From: Cornus controversa
Taxonomy: Eukaryota; Streptophyta; Magnoliopsida; Cornales; Cornaceae
Direction of reading: 5' to 3'
NCBI GenBank assembly: GCA_026545225.1
Contig: CM048852.1
Span: 8,976,501-9,040,500 of the forward strand
Length of the DNA stretch: 64,000 nt
The notes below the pieces were generated by a model that was not told the origin of the DNA, ran no database searches, and worked only from the letters and a program-made list of their open reading frames with translations. The position numbers and the translations under genes were made by a program. The number at the start of each line of letters is the position of its first letter. Position 1 is the stretch's first letter. Positions 35,345 to 47,131 of this stretch are shown in pieces.

Positions 35345-35640
35345 AGCTAGCAAAGTAGAATTGTAGTCTTCAACCTCATTAATAAAAGAATCGCCATTGC
35401 TTTTAAAACACAACATGTTCATTAGTTATTTGTTCTGTCATTCATAGTTTATACTCTTGCGGGTTAGGAGTATTACACTTTTTTTTTTTATGATGACTGA
35501 ACTTAGAACAAACCTCCAAGCTGCCTGTGTACCCTCAAAGAGGGATCAAGTCATTTATGTAGTTCAGATAAAGAAACACTCAGTTTTTTTTTGGTCCATT
35601 TCACAGTTTTAGCTCATATGGGACAGGAGCATTACTCATT
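35345..35640. other. Spacer between the PMD block and the integrase end of element E
   Basis: About 300 bp where the plus-strand PMD block and the minus-strand pol converge tail to tail. A T-rich run lies near 35480. No gene seen. Confidence 0.5.
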
Positions 35641-38600
35641 CATGGGTAGTAGCGTTTCAAGAACTTGCCATTAATGGGACCAACTAACACTCTATCTTCA
35701 TCAATAATCTTATATGCTTCGTTGGGGTAGACTTCACGAACTACATATGGTCCATCCCATTTTGACAAAAAATTGTTTCCAATGTGGTGATTCATGATGA
35801 TGGGCCTGCGAACAACAAGTACTAAGTCTCCAACTCAGAATGATCGAGGTCAAACTTTTTTGTTGAAGGTTCTAGAAACCGAGCTTGATAACATTGTAAT
35901 TATTGTTGAGCTTCTAGCCTCTTCTCATCCAATGCTTCCAATTCTTGAAGACATAAAATGGCATTTTTCTCGCTCGTGAGACCTTCTTGTATGGCTATCC
36001 TTAACAAAGGAATTTGTCATTCCAGGGGGAAAATAACTTCTACACCATAGACGAGAGAATAAGGAGTTGCTTGGGTAGGTGTGCGGTATGTAGTTCAGTA
36101 CGCCCACAATGCTTCTTCTAGTTGCTCATGCCAGTCTTTCTTGGATTTAGAAACCACTTTCTTCAATAAATCACAAAGTGCTTTATTAAATGCCTCTGCA
36201 AGTCCATTAGCTGGAGCATTGTACATGGATGATTTATACTGTTTGAAACCAAGTTTCTCACAAAGTTGAGTCACCCAACTATTTTTGAAATTTAACCCAT
36301 TATTAGTATTGATGTATCGAGGGATACCATATCGATAAATGATGTTACATTTGATGAAGTCAACAACTGTCTCCTTTTTTACTTCTTTAAAAGGTGCAGC
36401 TTCAGCCCATCTAGAGATATAATCAATAGCTGCCAGGATGTATAACTGGCCTTTAGAAGACTTGCATAGTGGTCCTACCATATCCAATCCCCATGCATTA
36501 AATGGCCATGAAGCAACTGTAGGATGTAATGGCTCTGGTGGTTGGTGTATGTAATTAGCATGGAATTGACACGCTTGACACTTTTTTGCATACTCCATAC
36601 AGTCTTTGACCATAGTGGGCAAAAAATACCCCATTCTCTTTACACGAAAGTGAAGCTTAGGGCTAGATTGATGTGCACCACATACCCCAAAATGTGTTTC
36701 CTCCATTGTATGAGCTACTTCGTTTTCTCTGAGACAACGAAGGAAGAGACCTTCAAATGATCATCTATACAATGTGTTATTATAATAAATGAAATGAGGT
36801 GCTTGCCTACGTATCTCGCTCTTGTGGCATCGGTCTTCAGGAAGCTTTCCATGTTTCAAATACTTGATTATAGGTCACCTCCAGTCCTCCCCTTCGATAA
36901 TAAAGATAGAGATTACATTATTCTCTTCAATTTTATTTTCAAGGACTTGTAGTTACACCATTGTTGGCAAACTGAAACATTGACTATTTCATCCTCAACT
37001 AATGCCAATGTTGTGGCTAAATTTGCAAAACATCAACCATACAATTTTCCTTCCTAGGAAGATGTTTTAGAATGACATTGTTGAATTTCGTCAACAAGTG
37101 GGAAGCATACTCATGGTACGGTATTAGATTCTCCTTCTTGATCTCATAATCCTGAAGGAGTTGATTGATCACCAATTTAGAATCTCCATATATTTTAAGA
37201 TCCATGATGTTTATCTCCCTTGCCATTTGAAGACCAATGATCAGTGCTTGGTACTCAACAACATTATTTGAGCAATTTTTAATAAGCATAAATGTGTATG
37301 GGAGGATTTACCTTTGTGGAGAGACAAACACTACGCTTGCCCCCGCTCCATCAAAGAACATTATCCATAGAGGAAGAATGTCAATTTGAAAGACTTCTTC
37401 ATCAGAAAAATCTTCTGAAAATTTCCAATTGGCTGGGATAGGATAATTAGCTAGGAAATCTGCAAGGACTTGTCTTTTTACTGCCTTTCGTGGGACATAA
37501 ATGATTTCAAATTCATTGAACAAAATTGACTACCTTACCAAGCGTCCAGAAAGGATTTGTTTTGACATTACATACTTGAGAGGGTCAGCCCTTGCAATAA
37601 GGTGTATTGTATATGCCAGAAAATAGTGCCTTAATTTCTTGGAGGCAAAGACTAGTGGGAGACACATTTTCTCAATAGGAGAGTACTTTACCTCTGTTGG
37701 CGTGAGCTTGCAACTTAAGTAATACAATGCATTCTCCTTGTGCTCTTCATTATTTTGTGCAAGAAGGGCGCCAAGAGATTCTTCTTGCTTGGCAATGTAA
37801 AGTATGAGAGGTTTTCCAGGTACTGGTGCCCCCAACACTGGAAGATTGAGGAGGTATTGCTTAATACTATTAAAAGCATTTTAACAAGCTTGATCCCACT
37901 CAAATGTGTATCCTTCTTCATGAGTCAGTTGAAAGGTTGACAACGGCCAGCCAAATTTGAGATAAACTGACAGATAAAAGAAAGCTGGCCTTACAGGCTT
38001 TGAAGCTTGCATAAATTCTTGGGTGGTGGCATCTTTTGTATGGCATCAACTTTAGATGGATCAATTTTGATACCTCGATGACAAACTACTTACCTAAGGA
38101 ATTTTTTGAAAGTAACACTAAACGCACACTTGAGATGATTCATTTTGAGTTGGTATTTTCTAAGACTATTGAAAACTGTACGAAGATCTTGTAAATGACC
38201 CCCTCATTTCTTTGTCTTAACTATAAGGTCATCGACATAACACTCAACAATTTTGTGAAGTATGTCATTGAAGATCCTTTGCATGGCACGTTGATATGTT
38301 GCCCCCGCATTTTTAAGTCCAAAAGGCATAACTTTGTAACAATAAATACCTTTTGGGGTGCGAAATGCAGTTAGCTCTTTATCTTTTGGAGTCATCCTAA
38401 TCTGGTTATACCTAGAATAACAATCCATAAAAGAGAGAGCTCCATGTCCGGTTGTTGCGTCGACAGTGAGCTCCGGGATAGGAATAGGAAGATCATCCTT
38501 AGGACATGCCTCATTTAGGTCATAAAAATCCATACAGATTCTTATCTGTCCATTCTTCTTTTTCACTAGCACAGTACTCAAAATCCATGTCGAATACTTG

Positions 38601-38911
38601 ACCTCCCAAATAAATCCCACGTCAATCAATTTGTTGAGTTCTTTTTCTATCTTTGGGATAAGTTTTGGACGAAAAAAATGTTGAGATTATTTAATTGGAC
38701 GTGTCCCATGTTTGACAACAAGGTTATGGACTACGATTTTAGGGTCAAGACCTTGTATTTCCTTGTATGTCCAAGTGAATACATCTTTGTATTCTGATAT
38801 TAATTGAAAGTAGTCATTTTCTTCTGAGGCACTTAAAAATGAGCTAACAAAAACTGGCTTAGGCTGGTCCATCATCCCCAAATTGAATTCCTTGAGTTGA
38901 TCAACAGTCAC
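35640..38911 (-). pseudogene. Element E pol remains: RT, RNase H, archaeal-like RNase H, integrase
   Basis: Reading right to left: RT with CMDFYDLNEACPKD, MPFGLKNAGATYQRAM and a YVDDLIVKTK active-site box; a Ty3-type RNase H segment (about 37838-37530); an archaeal-like RNase H (37289-37017) with NNVVEYQALIIGLQMA and YGDSKLVINQ motifs; an integrase zinc-binding segment with CQACQFHANY; and a core with WGLDMVGPL, AAIDYISRWAEA and GLAEAFNKAL motifs. The C-terminal integrase tail reaches about 35645. The second RNase H marks the Tat lineage. Broken in several places. Confidence 0.9.
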
Positions 38912-40266
38912 TTACCCTCGCCTTCATCATTTAAAAGATCAAAATCAAATTGTTCTTCCACAATAATGTGATAAGAAGTGCTATAAAATACTTCATCCTT
39001 CCTTTCATCCATGCTAGACTTCTCAAATTGGGTAGTGAATACAGTAGTTTATCTTTTTGCATTTAGTGTAACGTCGTTAGTGATATCCACCTCTATTTTA
39101 TGTTTCATTCGTGAGGGAATCAAACTCTAAACTTCACTATCTTTCACCATGTTAGCGTTGGTTCTCCCCAGTTCTTTTTCCTCATTTTTTGTTATCAATA
39201 CCTCTCTTGGAGCTTTAGTTTGAGAAAAGATAGACTTTTGAGGTTGAGGCTATGAAGATCTTCTTCTTTGGGTAGGAGAATTTATTCTCTTGAAGACGGA
39301 AGTACATGGTGAATCATTGAAATGGGAATTTAAGGTATTCAATATTTGAGTTGACAAGCCTAACTTATCGAATACAGATACTCTAGTGCGTAAAACTTCT
39401 ACATGATCAAAAATTAACTTGTTAGAAACTGAATGTCGATCTTCGCTGTCACCAACCTCTTCAATGCCAATGTACAAAGTGTTCAACCTTTTATCCTTTT
39501 CTGTGATTTGGATTCAGATAGGTTTAGTTGATACGAAACCAAGACCAGTCTTGGGCCGAATTATCCTATGCCCTTGTTCCTTTAATTTCTTTTGTGTCTC
39601 ATTGAGGCCATGTATTTTTTCTCCAGTAAGTTTTGAACTGAGTTTTCCAAGGCTTATGGGATTTGCAAAATCATACCCGAACATTCATCAGTTCTTTGTA
39701 TTGGAAGGAATCCATGTTCAACTGGAGTTTTTGATGGTCAGACGAATCCTTTCAACGGAAGTTTAGTAGGAGTAAACTTTTCAATCTTTGTGAGGGGAAG
39801 AGTTAATTCTTCTCTCAGGCTTTGTAAATCTTCTTTTTCTATTGTGTGAGACAGCTTTAACTTAACTTCTTCAGTTTCAAGTATCTCCACGACTGGTAAT
39901 TTCCCTTCTCATTGTTGGGATTTAGGAACATACTTGAAAGTTGGTGTAGTACGATGTGTTTTAACCACAACCTCTTACTTTTGGGTTACCTTTGTACAAT
40001 CTGTCACTGAGACATCTAGAGGGATGAACGATACTTCTTTTGCTTTTATAGAATCAACCTCTTGTGTAGATGGAAGGTTTATTGTAGAGATGCTCAAAGA
40101 TATGTCTTGCTCAATGTAAAACTTTGCATCTACAAAATGTGCTTTTACTTCAGTAAATAGCCAGGCTTGTTATCTGCCACCATTGTCTGTACACCATTCT
40201 TGCAAAACTTGAAATACTGATGAAGAGTGAATGGAACAACACTGTTATCATGAACCCAAGGTCGCC
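38912..40266 (-). other. Protease-RT spacer of element E
   Basis: Decayed minus-strand coding sequence between protease and RT. A segment around 39250-39486 has the DKLG and SVFKRI wording common in Tat elements here. Boundaries of individual domains cannot be set. Confidence 0.5.
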
Positions 40267-40638
40267 CTAACAACAAATTGTAGGATGTCTTCGCATCGAT
40301 TGTAACCCTCCAATTGTTAGGTCTACATGAATCATGTCAATAGTTCTTTGCCCACCTTGATTAAAACCTTGAATAATGAGGTGATTGCAAGCCAAGTCAT
40401 CGGCTGTAATACCAATATTTTTCATTGTAAATTTTGATCTGAGATTCACTACGAAGCCCCCATCAATAAGAATGCGATTAACATTTTGCTCCCTTATGTA
40501 TCCGGAGATAAAAAGAGGACAATTGTGTGGCTTCGATCCCAATTGAAGGTCTTCTTCAGTGAAGGTAATTGTTGCACAGCATGAGTCAGATATAGCTCCA
40601 ACTATCTCTTCGTCGTTAGATTCTTCGATGGTGGTCAT
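40267..40638 (-). pseudogene. Element E protease remains
   Basis: A Tat-type protease region, recognisable from ILIDGGFVVNL (position of the catalytic loop) and the ACNHLIIQGFNQGGQRTIDMI segment, which is strongly conserved in Tat elements. Confidence 0.8.
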
Positions 40639-41199
40639 GTGTTTCTCAAACTCTCCTATACTTTGGACTTAATTTTGACTCTTAGCACTTTCAACCTCTG
40701 AATAGATCTTCATAGTTGACACCATGTAAGTTAGCAAAACTTTATCATCAAGATATCATATTGGAAAGAAATCACGTAAAGTAATGGGCTTGCAAATTTC
40801 TTCACTCAATATTGTGTATTCTGTCAATACCGTCTTTTTGGCACTTGTCCCATTCTAGAAACCTTTCTTAGGGATATATCAAGACTCATTTTTCTTTTGC
40901 CCCTGTCGAAGTGGCCGGTCAGAGGAACATGAGCTTGTTGCTTTCATCGTCTCTTTGTCACCAAGGTCTATCCTTCATCATCGTGTTGGAGAAGTTTCTT
41001 CTCATTCTTTAGATTGTCAAGAATACTACCTTGTGGGAGATATATCTGAAAGGGTTCAAATGAGCCAAATTGAACAGTTGTGGAGCAAATACCAGAGTTT
41101 AAAAATAATTGGTCATAAGCACAAGTCCGCTCGAACTTTAAAGACAGGAATATGACAGCAGTATGATTTGAAGTTGCTATGTCGTCTGTGTCTAACAAG

Positions 41200-42953
41200 A
41201 TCTATCCCTGCTTCGCCAAGTTCATCACTATTTCCTTGAAAATGAAACACTTCTCAGTCAGGTGACTGACAATACGATGATATTTGCAGTATTTTGGGTC
41301 ATCAACAAGTCCCATTTCTTGAAGGCGCTTACATTCTAGGAGTTCAATAACTTTATTTTTCAAGTAAATATTCCAATATGCCAGGGACATCAAAGTCTGG
41401 GAATGGGTATTCTTTCATCTCCAATTTTTTGAGCGTCGGAAGTTGGTTTTGCTTCTCTTGAAACTGTCATGGCTTATTGCCTTCTTTCCTCTTATCTTTG
41501 TCAGCAACCTTTATTGGGATATCAGAGACAATCATGGATACTTTAGCAACACCCTTTAACAATTTTACAACCTTCTTTTCATCCTTTATGTCTTTGCGTG
41601 GCTCTAAAATCAAAGGATATTTGCCTCCACGAGTTTTAATGCTAATCTCTATATCATAGGAACGTGTAGCCAATTCTTCAAAGGTACGAGGCTTTATACC
41701 TTGAAGAATATAAAGGAGCTCCCAATGCATACCTTGCATACACATTTCAACAGTAGAGAATTTTGTCAATCGATCCTTGCAATCCAAGCTAAGTGCTCGC
41801 CACCGAATAATATAATCCATTACAGGCTCGTCTTTCCATTGTCTTGTGTTAGTCAACTCTATCATACTAACAGTGCGATGGGTGCGGTAGAACCTCTTTA
41901 GAAATTCTCATTCTCTTTGTTCCCAGCTATCAATCGATTCAGACTTTAAATCAGTAAAGCACTCAAAGGCGTTTCCCTTAAGGGAACGAACAAACTGTTT
42001 AATCGGTAAATCCCCCTCATCCTAGCATTGTTGCAGGTCTCAACGAAATGAGCGATGTGTTATTTTGAGTTGCCTTTTTCATCAAACTGTTAGATCTTCG
42101 GAGGTTGGTACCCTGCAGGCATCCTCATACTATCAATTCTCCTTGTGTAAGGCTTTTAGTACATGAGAGTGCTTTGAGGAGTGCCGCCATACTGTGCTCA
42201 GATTGTGTTCATTATCATATTTTGCAATTGTTGGACAAATAGTGAAGTGACTCGTGAGGCATAGTTAGTTTCGTCATCCACATGTCCTGACGCAGATGTG
42301 TTACGACGATCTTTTCATTGGGCACCTTGAAGGGCTAAATTTGAGGTATTCACAGGCAGTTGTGTTGACTCATCAGGAATTTGAATTTCAAGCTTACTCA
42401 ATTGCGCGGTGATCTGCAAGTCCTTTTCTTTAACAGTTTTTGTAAGGTTCTCGATTGCGCGTGCCATCGTCGCCAATTTGTCTTCTACCGAGGCCATTCC
42501 AGTCATCATGGCTGTGACAATATTTGAATAGGAAAGACCCTGAGAATTAACATTCTTTAAAGTGACTGGTTGTTCTGAAATATCAAGTAACGAGTCTGAG
42601 AGCGAACCAAAGCAAGAGTTGGCGTCAGAGACGAAGTGAGGTGAATGTGGTGGCATCGGTTTTTCTAGAACAACATCAAAATTCTTTGGTGCCTGAGGAT
42701 CACAGGTGTTCACATGTTGAATTTTCACACCCATTGGTTTAGTAGGATTGGTTTTCACCAAATCTTGTTGATTCTTGACTGAAGTAATTTCTTTGGTCTT
42801 ACTACGCGTCATTGGACCTACTGAGGTGTTGCTAGCACTTGATAGGTTCCTGGTGTTTTTGCCACTACTTGCGGCAGTTTTGATGTTGGCTAGTGCAGCA
42901 GTGATGTCTTTCGTAGTTTTCTTGTTTGTAGCCAGAACCTTGGGAGGAGCCAT
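41200..42953 (-). pseudogene. Element E gag remains
   Basis: The N-terminal part starts at a plausible ATG at 42953 (MAPPKVLATNKK) and contains MTRSKTKEI, a common Tat gag-start phrase. It then has a region with Ser/Thr-rich and heptad-like stretches. The central part (41467-41865) contains the strongly conserved IRWRALSLDCKDRL and ILQGIKPRTFEELATRSYDIE motifs. The leader side is separated from the LTR by element A. Broken. Confidence 0.85.
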
Positions 42954-43388
42954 AGATTTTGACGAACGGAGTTTGGGAGATATGATGTAGGAGACAGAGA
43001 TAAGAGGTGTAGAGACCGTGCCCAATTTTGGCCGATTTTTCAATTTTTGTCATTTATTGCTTTAAATGCATTTTAAATGATGTTTAACATGTTTTGAATG
43101 CGGGGAACATATTTAGAGGGTTGGAATAGGGGTTTGGAAAGTTTTGGGGACTTTTGGCAAAAGTTGACTCTTTTGAGTTTGGTCAACCTAGGGGCGTGGG
43201 CCTTGTGGGCCCAGAAATTTTAAAAGTGTCAGAATGACTTCAAAATTAGAGGATAGCTTAAATAAAATATTTGACGCGCAACGGAGTTGATTTCGTGTCA
43301 ATCTGAGTTACGGAACTCCGAAAATGAGCCCGAGAAGGTTTTGCAAAAAGGTGATGGCAAACTAGTAATTAAGAAGAGGTCACTTAGC

Positions 43389-43396
43389 TATAAATA
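43389..43396 (+). promoter_or_regulatory. TATA box in 5' LTR of element A
   Basis: TATAAATA about 380 bp into the LTR, followed within about 55 bp by a pyrimidine-rich stretch. The identical box is in the 3' LTR at 51010-51017. Confidence 0.75.
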
Positions 43397-45175
43397 CTAA
43401 GAGAGATCAGCTCTTCTCTCATTTTTCATCCCAGCAGCCGAGAGAGAGAGATATATACATATATACGTACAAGCTTCATCTCCTCCTCTTCTTCACTAGA
43501 TTTGAGGGCCTTAGAGTGAGATTTTGATTTCACCGAAGAAGGAAGAAATGATCTTCATATCGAGGGCTCAAGATTGATCGGTTCAAAAATTATTTCGGAG
43601 GAAGTTGGGTTTTGAGAGATTGGGGGAAATCAATTGGAAGCTCTTCCAATTTGAGGTAGGGGTGCTAGACTCACTTCTACTTTGATCTTGTGGTCCCTTT
43701 CTAAATATCATAAGAGATAGTTTTTGATTTCTTGAACCTAGGTCTATGTATATATGTATATATATGTATACCATGGTGATTTATGCATGTATAAGTGTCC
43801 AACATGTTAGTTAGGGCTTATGCATGGTATGTATGTGCAAATGTGACTATAATGCTTTTGGTGAAAAATGTGTTTGTTTGATGAAAACATGAAAAATATG
43901 ATTTTCTAGCAAAATTCATTAGCATAGTGATTTTCATGATATGAGTGTGATAGCATTGTGACAATCTTGAGTTGGAAGGAAAATGCATTGATTTGATGAA
44001 AAATGCATGTATTGTGTGACTATGTGCATTGGTGTGATTATATGCACTATATGATGATTATGGGGCATGAGTGTGAAATTAAGATAAGGGGAAGGCCCCT
44101 AGGGTGAAAGACCCAAAACTTGGCCAAGAGGAGGTGCTCCATTCGGGTTAGTAACCCGATAAAGCACAAGCAGAGTTTGGGTGCCGAAGAGACCCTTACT
44201 ATTGGAGTGATGAGAAAGCCCCCTTTGGATTGATTTGGTGTGAGTTATATATATATAAGTTGTGACTTGTCCAATTTGATATATATATATATATATATAT
44301 ACACATGTGTATTTGCATTTTATGTGAAACATCATGCATGATTTGAAAAATGTGGATGTTTGGGTAAAAATGCATGAGCATGTGCATTCATGCATGGCTT
44401 ACGGGTTAGAGTGGGGATGGGTGGATCATTTCTACTGAGCCGTTGAGATGCTCCCCCTTTATATAAACATTTTCAGATAAGGCGTCAATGGAAGACGAAG
44501 CATGATTAACTCTATGGATATGTTGAGCTTATTTTTGGACTTTTGCTCTTTTGAGATGTAGATAAATGTCCATGCCAGCTTGTGGCATGTAGACAATGGT
44601 TGTGGTGTTGCCTTTACATTTGTACCTTCTTATGTATGTGAAATCCAAATGTAAGTGCCACACTTGTAGGAAAGTGATTTTTGAGAAATGTATGTGTAAT
44701 GGCTTCCTTCATTTGAGACTTGTTGAATGTATGCAAAAAGGGCCATTTAAATTCTTATATGTATGGTTCCATGGATTATGTATGGATTTGGAATTTAAAT
44801 GGATGAATTTATTCTTTTGTCTCTTGTATCTTAATTTCGTGGATATGAAGGTTTAAAGTTGTGAATTTATGTGGAATCATGGTTGTAGGATCTCAATGTA
44901 TAAGTTAGATTGCATGGTTGGGTTAATAAAGATCACCTTTGGACAAATGAGGATGGTTTGGTTCACTTGAATTTTATGTGCATTGTGAACTTAGGATGAG
45001 TTTTCTATGATTATGTAAGATTTGAGATTCAAATGTATAGGTTGATGTGTGAGTATGATTTTATATCAATGGTAGATGATTTATATGAGTTATGAATGAT
45101 CTAAGGTGGTTTGGTTGAGATTTGGGTTCAATTTGATCTTATATAGTTGTTTGGGAGAATCTGGGCAGTGCATTT

Positions 45176-45348
45176 CGATTAATCGAGATGCCCATCTCGA
45201 TTGATCGAAATGGTTGCAAGATTTTATGAATTTTTGAGTTTTATTTCGATTAATCGAAGTCCCAATCTCGATTGATCGAAATATTGCAGGTCCAAGGTAC
45301 CGAGGGGGTGTTTTCTTCGATTAATGGGGTCAAAATCTCGATTAATCG
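45176..45348. repeat. Cluster of CGATTAATCG / CGATTGATCG palindromes (5' LTR of A)
   Basis: Five exact matches to CGATTNATCG-type palindromes at 45176, 45198, 45247, 45269 and 45339, and one decayed copy at 45318, all within 173 bp. TA-centred and TG-centred versions alternate. Flanks are usually 'tttcga..' and 'tctcga..'. Confidence 0.93.
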
Positions 45349-45736
45349 AGATTACTATTCACAGCAAGGTTCAAAAATTATCCAGACTTCGTTTCGATGT
45401 AATTTCTTCGTTTTAAATCGAAATTGAGCGTGGTTTGTTTTGAAATTAGGTATTTTTGAAAGCTCTATCCAATGCTGTAGGTTTCATAATCAAATTCCAT
45501 CTGTGTAAAATGTTGAGGTCCAGAACTTAGTGGTTTATATGTATGGAACCAAAGGTGAAAATCATTTGCAAGGGCCATTGATGATCTAATGCCACTTGAA
45601 GGGTGTGCATATAGAATGTTTCCGCAATAGAAATGATTATAATGAGATTAAAGTGTGGGAACTTGAGGTGAAATTACGGATTCACCCCCGTTTCCCTCAC
45701 TCCTAACCGGGTGTCGGAAACCGGGGTGTGACAACA

Positions 45737-45748
45737 TGGTATCAGAGT
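45737..45748 (+). other. Primer-binding site of element A
   Basis: TGGTATCAGAGT lies three bases beyond the LTR end and matches the 3' end of initiator tRNA-Met at all but the last position. Confidence 0.9.
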
Positions 45749-45973
45749 ACTATGTTGGAATACCTATGGACGACGGGAATTGGTTGGATCACATATGGAA
45801 TTGTGAGGAGTAGATTAAGTGCATATTGCATGGAAAAATTTTTATGTGCTCATTTTTTTTATATGATATGCTACTTATGAAGTATATAAGTACGTTGAAT
45901 ATGAATGAAGTGAATTGGACATGACATTCATGCTTTGAATTTTTGAGTATCTTCTTGTCATCTATACAGAAGG

Positions 45974-46990
45974 ATGCCACCAAGAAGAGCACGTGAAGTG
46001 ACATCGGAAGTGGTCCCTATTGGAGGGGAGCAATTCATGCGCGACATGATCTCTACCATGTGCCAAATTGCAAGGGAAACTCAAAGGGAAACTCAAGAGG
46101 AGACACAAGCTCCACCAAGAGCATCTCCTCCTAGCCGAATAATAACGGCATTGGGGCACATCAAGAAGCACAATCCACCAACCTATTCAGGGGGATCCGA
46201 TCCCATGGTAGCAGAGAATTGGTTAGATCAGATTATCAAGCTTCTCACCATGCTTGAAATAGAGGAAGAATTGAGGGTGAAAGTGGCCACGCACTACTTG
46301 GTAGATGAGGCTAGCCGTTGGTGGAAGTTCATCGGTGATTACCATGACACCGAGGTTATGGATTGGGACACATTTCAAGTACTCTTCCTTGAGAAGTACT
46401 TCCCAGTGACAGTAAGGGATAGTATGAGGAGAGAATTCCTCAATTTGACTCAGGGCAACATGACGGTGATGGAATACGAGACTAAATTCACATCTTTGGC
46501 TCGGTTTGCCAAGAAAATAATTCCAACAGAAGGGTTGAAGGTTAAGCAGTTTATTTGGGGCCTACGACCGTATTTGCGAGATAGAGTTGGACTTCTAGGT
46601 CTGACCAACTATGCAGCAGTGGTGGAGATGGCATTGGTAGCCGAAGGGTTTAGTAATGATAACCAAAGGATTAGGGAAGCACAGAACCAAGCAAGGGCCA
46701 TGGGAACTCTTGCGGATAACCGTGCTAAGAAGAAGCGAAAGAATGGTGAGTCATCCTCACAAGGGCCACAAACTCAATCTGTGACTTCTGTGGCTATACC
46801 TTCTGGATCCTTCCGATCTAGAGTAGTTTGTTACAATTGTCAGAAGCCAGGACACAGAATGGCTGAGTGTACATAAGAACAAGTCCCTTCAATGGCAGAG
46901 AAGAGGTGCTTCAATTGTCATCAGTTGGGGCATATGAGCTGGGATTGTCCACAAAAAAAAGGTGCACAGGGTGGTATGAGCTCACAACAG
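45974..46990 (+). pseudogene. Element A gag
   Basis: Capsid-like domain with NPPTYSGGSDPMVAENWLDQ, EASRWWKF and YETKFTSLARFA motifs, a basic spacer, and two CCHC knuckles (CYNCQKPGHRMAEC and CFNCHQLGHMSWDC). The start is the first ATG after the leader and is followed directly by an Arg-rich segment, usual for Tekay/Del. It belongs to a broken element. Confidence 0.9.
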
Positions 46991-47131
46991 TGTCTTGCAT
47001 AGCCCACTACCTCATAGTCAGGTTCCAGGGCATTGCCACCACCACAGACAGTGCCTTCAGCTCAGAGCTCGCGGACGCCGGCTAGAGGAGTTGCGTCTAG
47101 TGCTCCTAGTCAGTAGTCTGGATATCAGGGT

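Larger units (their letters stand above)
43008..45733 (+). repeat. 5' LTR of element A
   Basis: TGTAGAGACCG to GGTGTGACA, 2726 bp. It contains a TATA box (43389-43396), two microsatellite tracts and the palindrome cluster at 45176-45348. Long LTRs and this wording fit Tekay/Del. Confidence 0.95.

Noticed and set aside
42775-42990. Plus-strand 71-residue frame with hydrophobic stretch
   Set aside because: Antisense shadow of the Tat gag start of element E.
45737-45748. tRNA gene fragments at the primer-binding sites (also 19162-19180, 30001-30022)
   Set aside because: Only the 12-19 bases complementary to a tRNA 3' end are present; no cloverleaf can be drawn.
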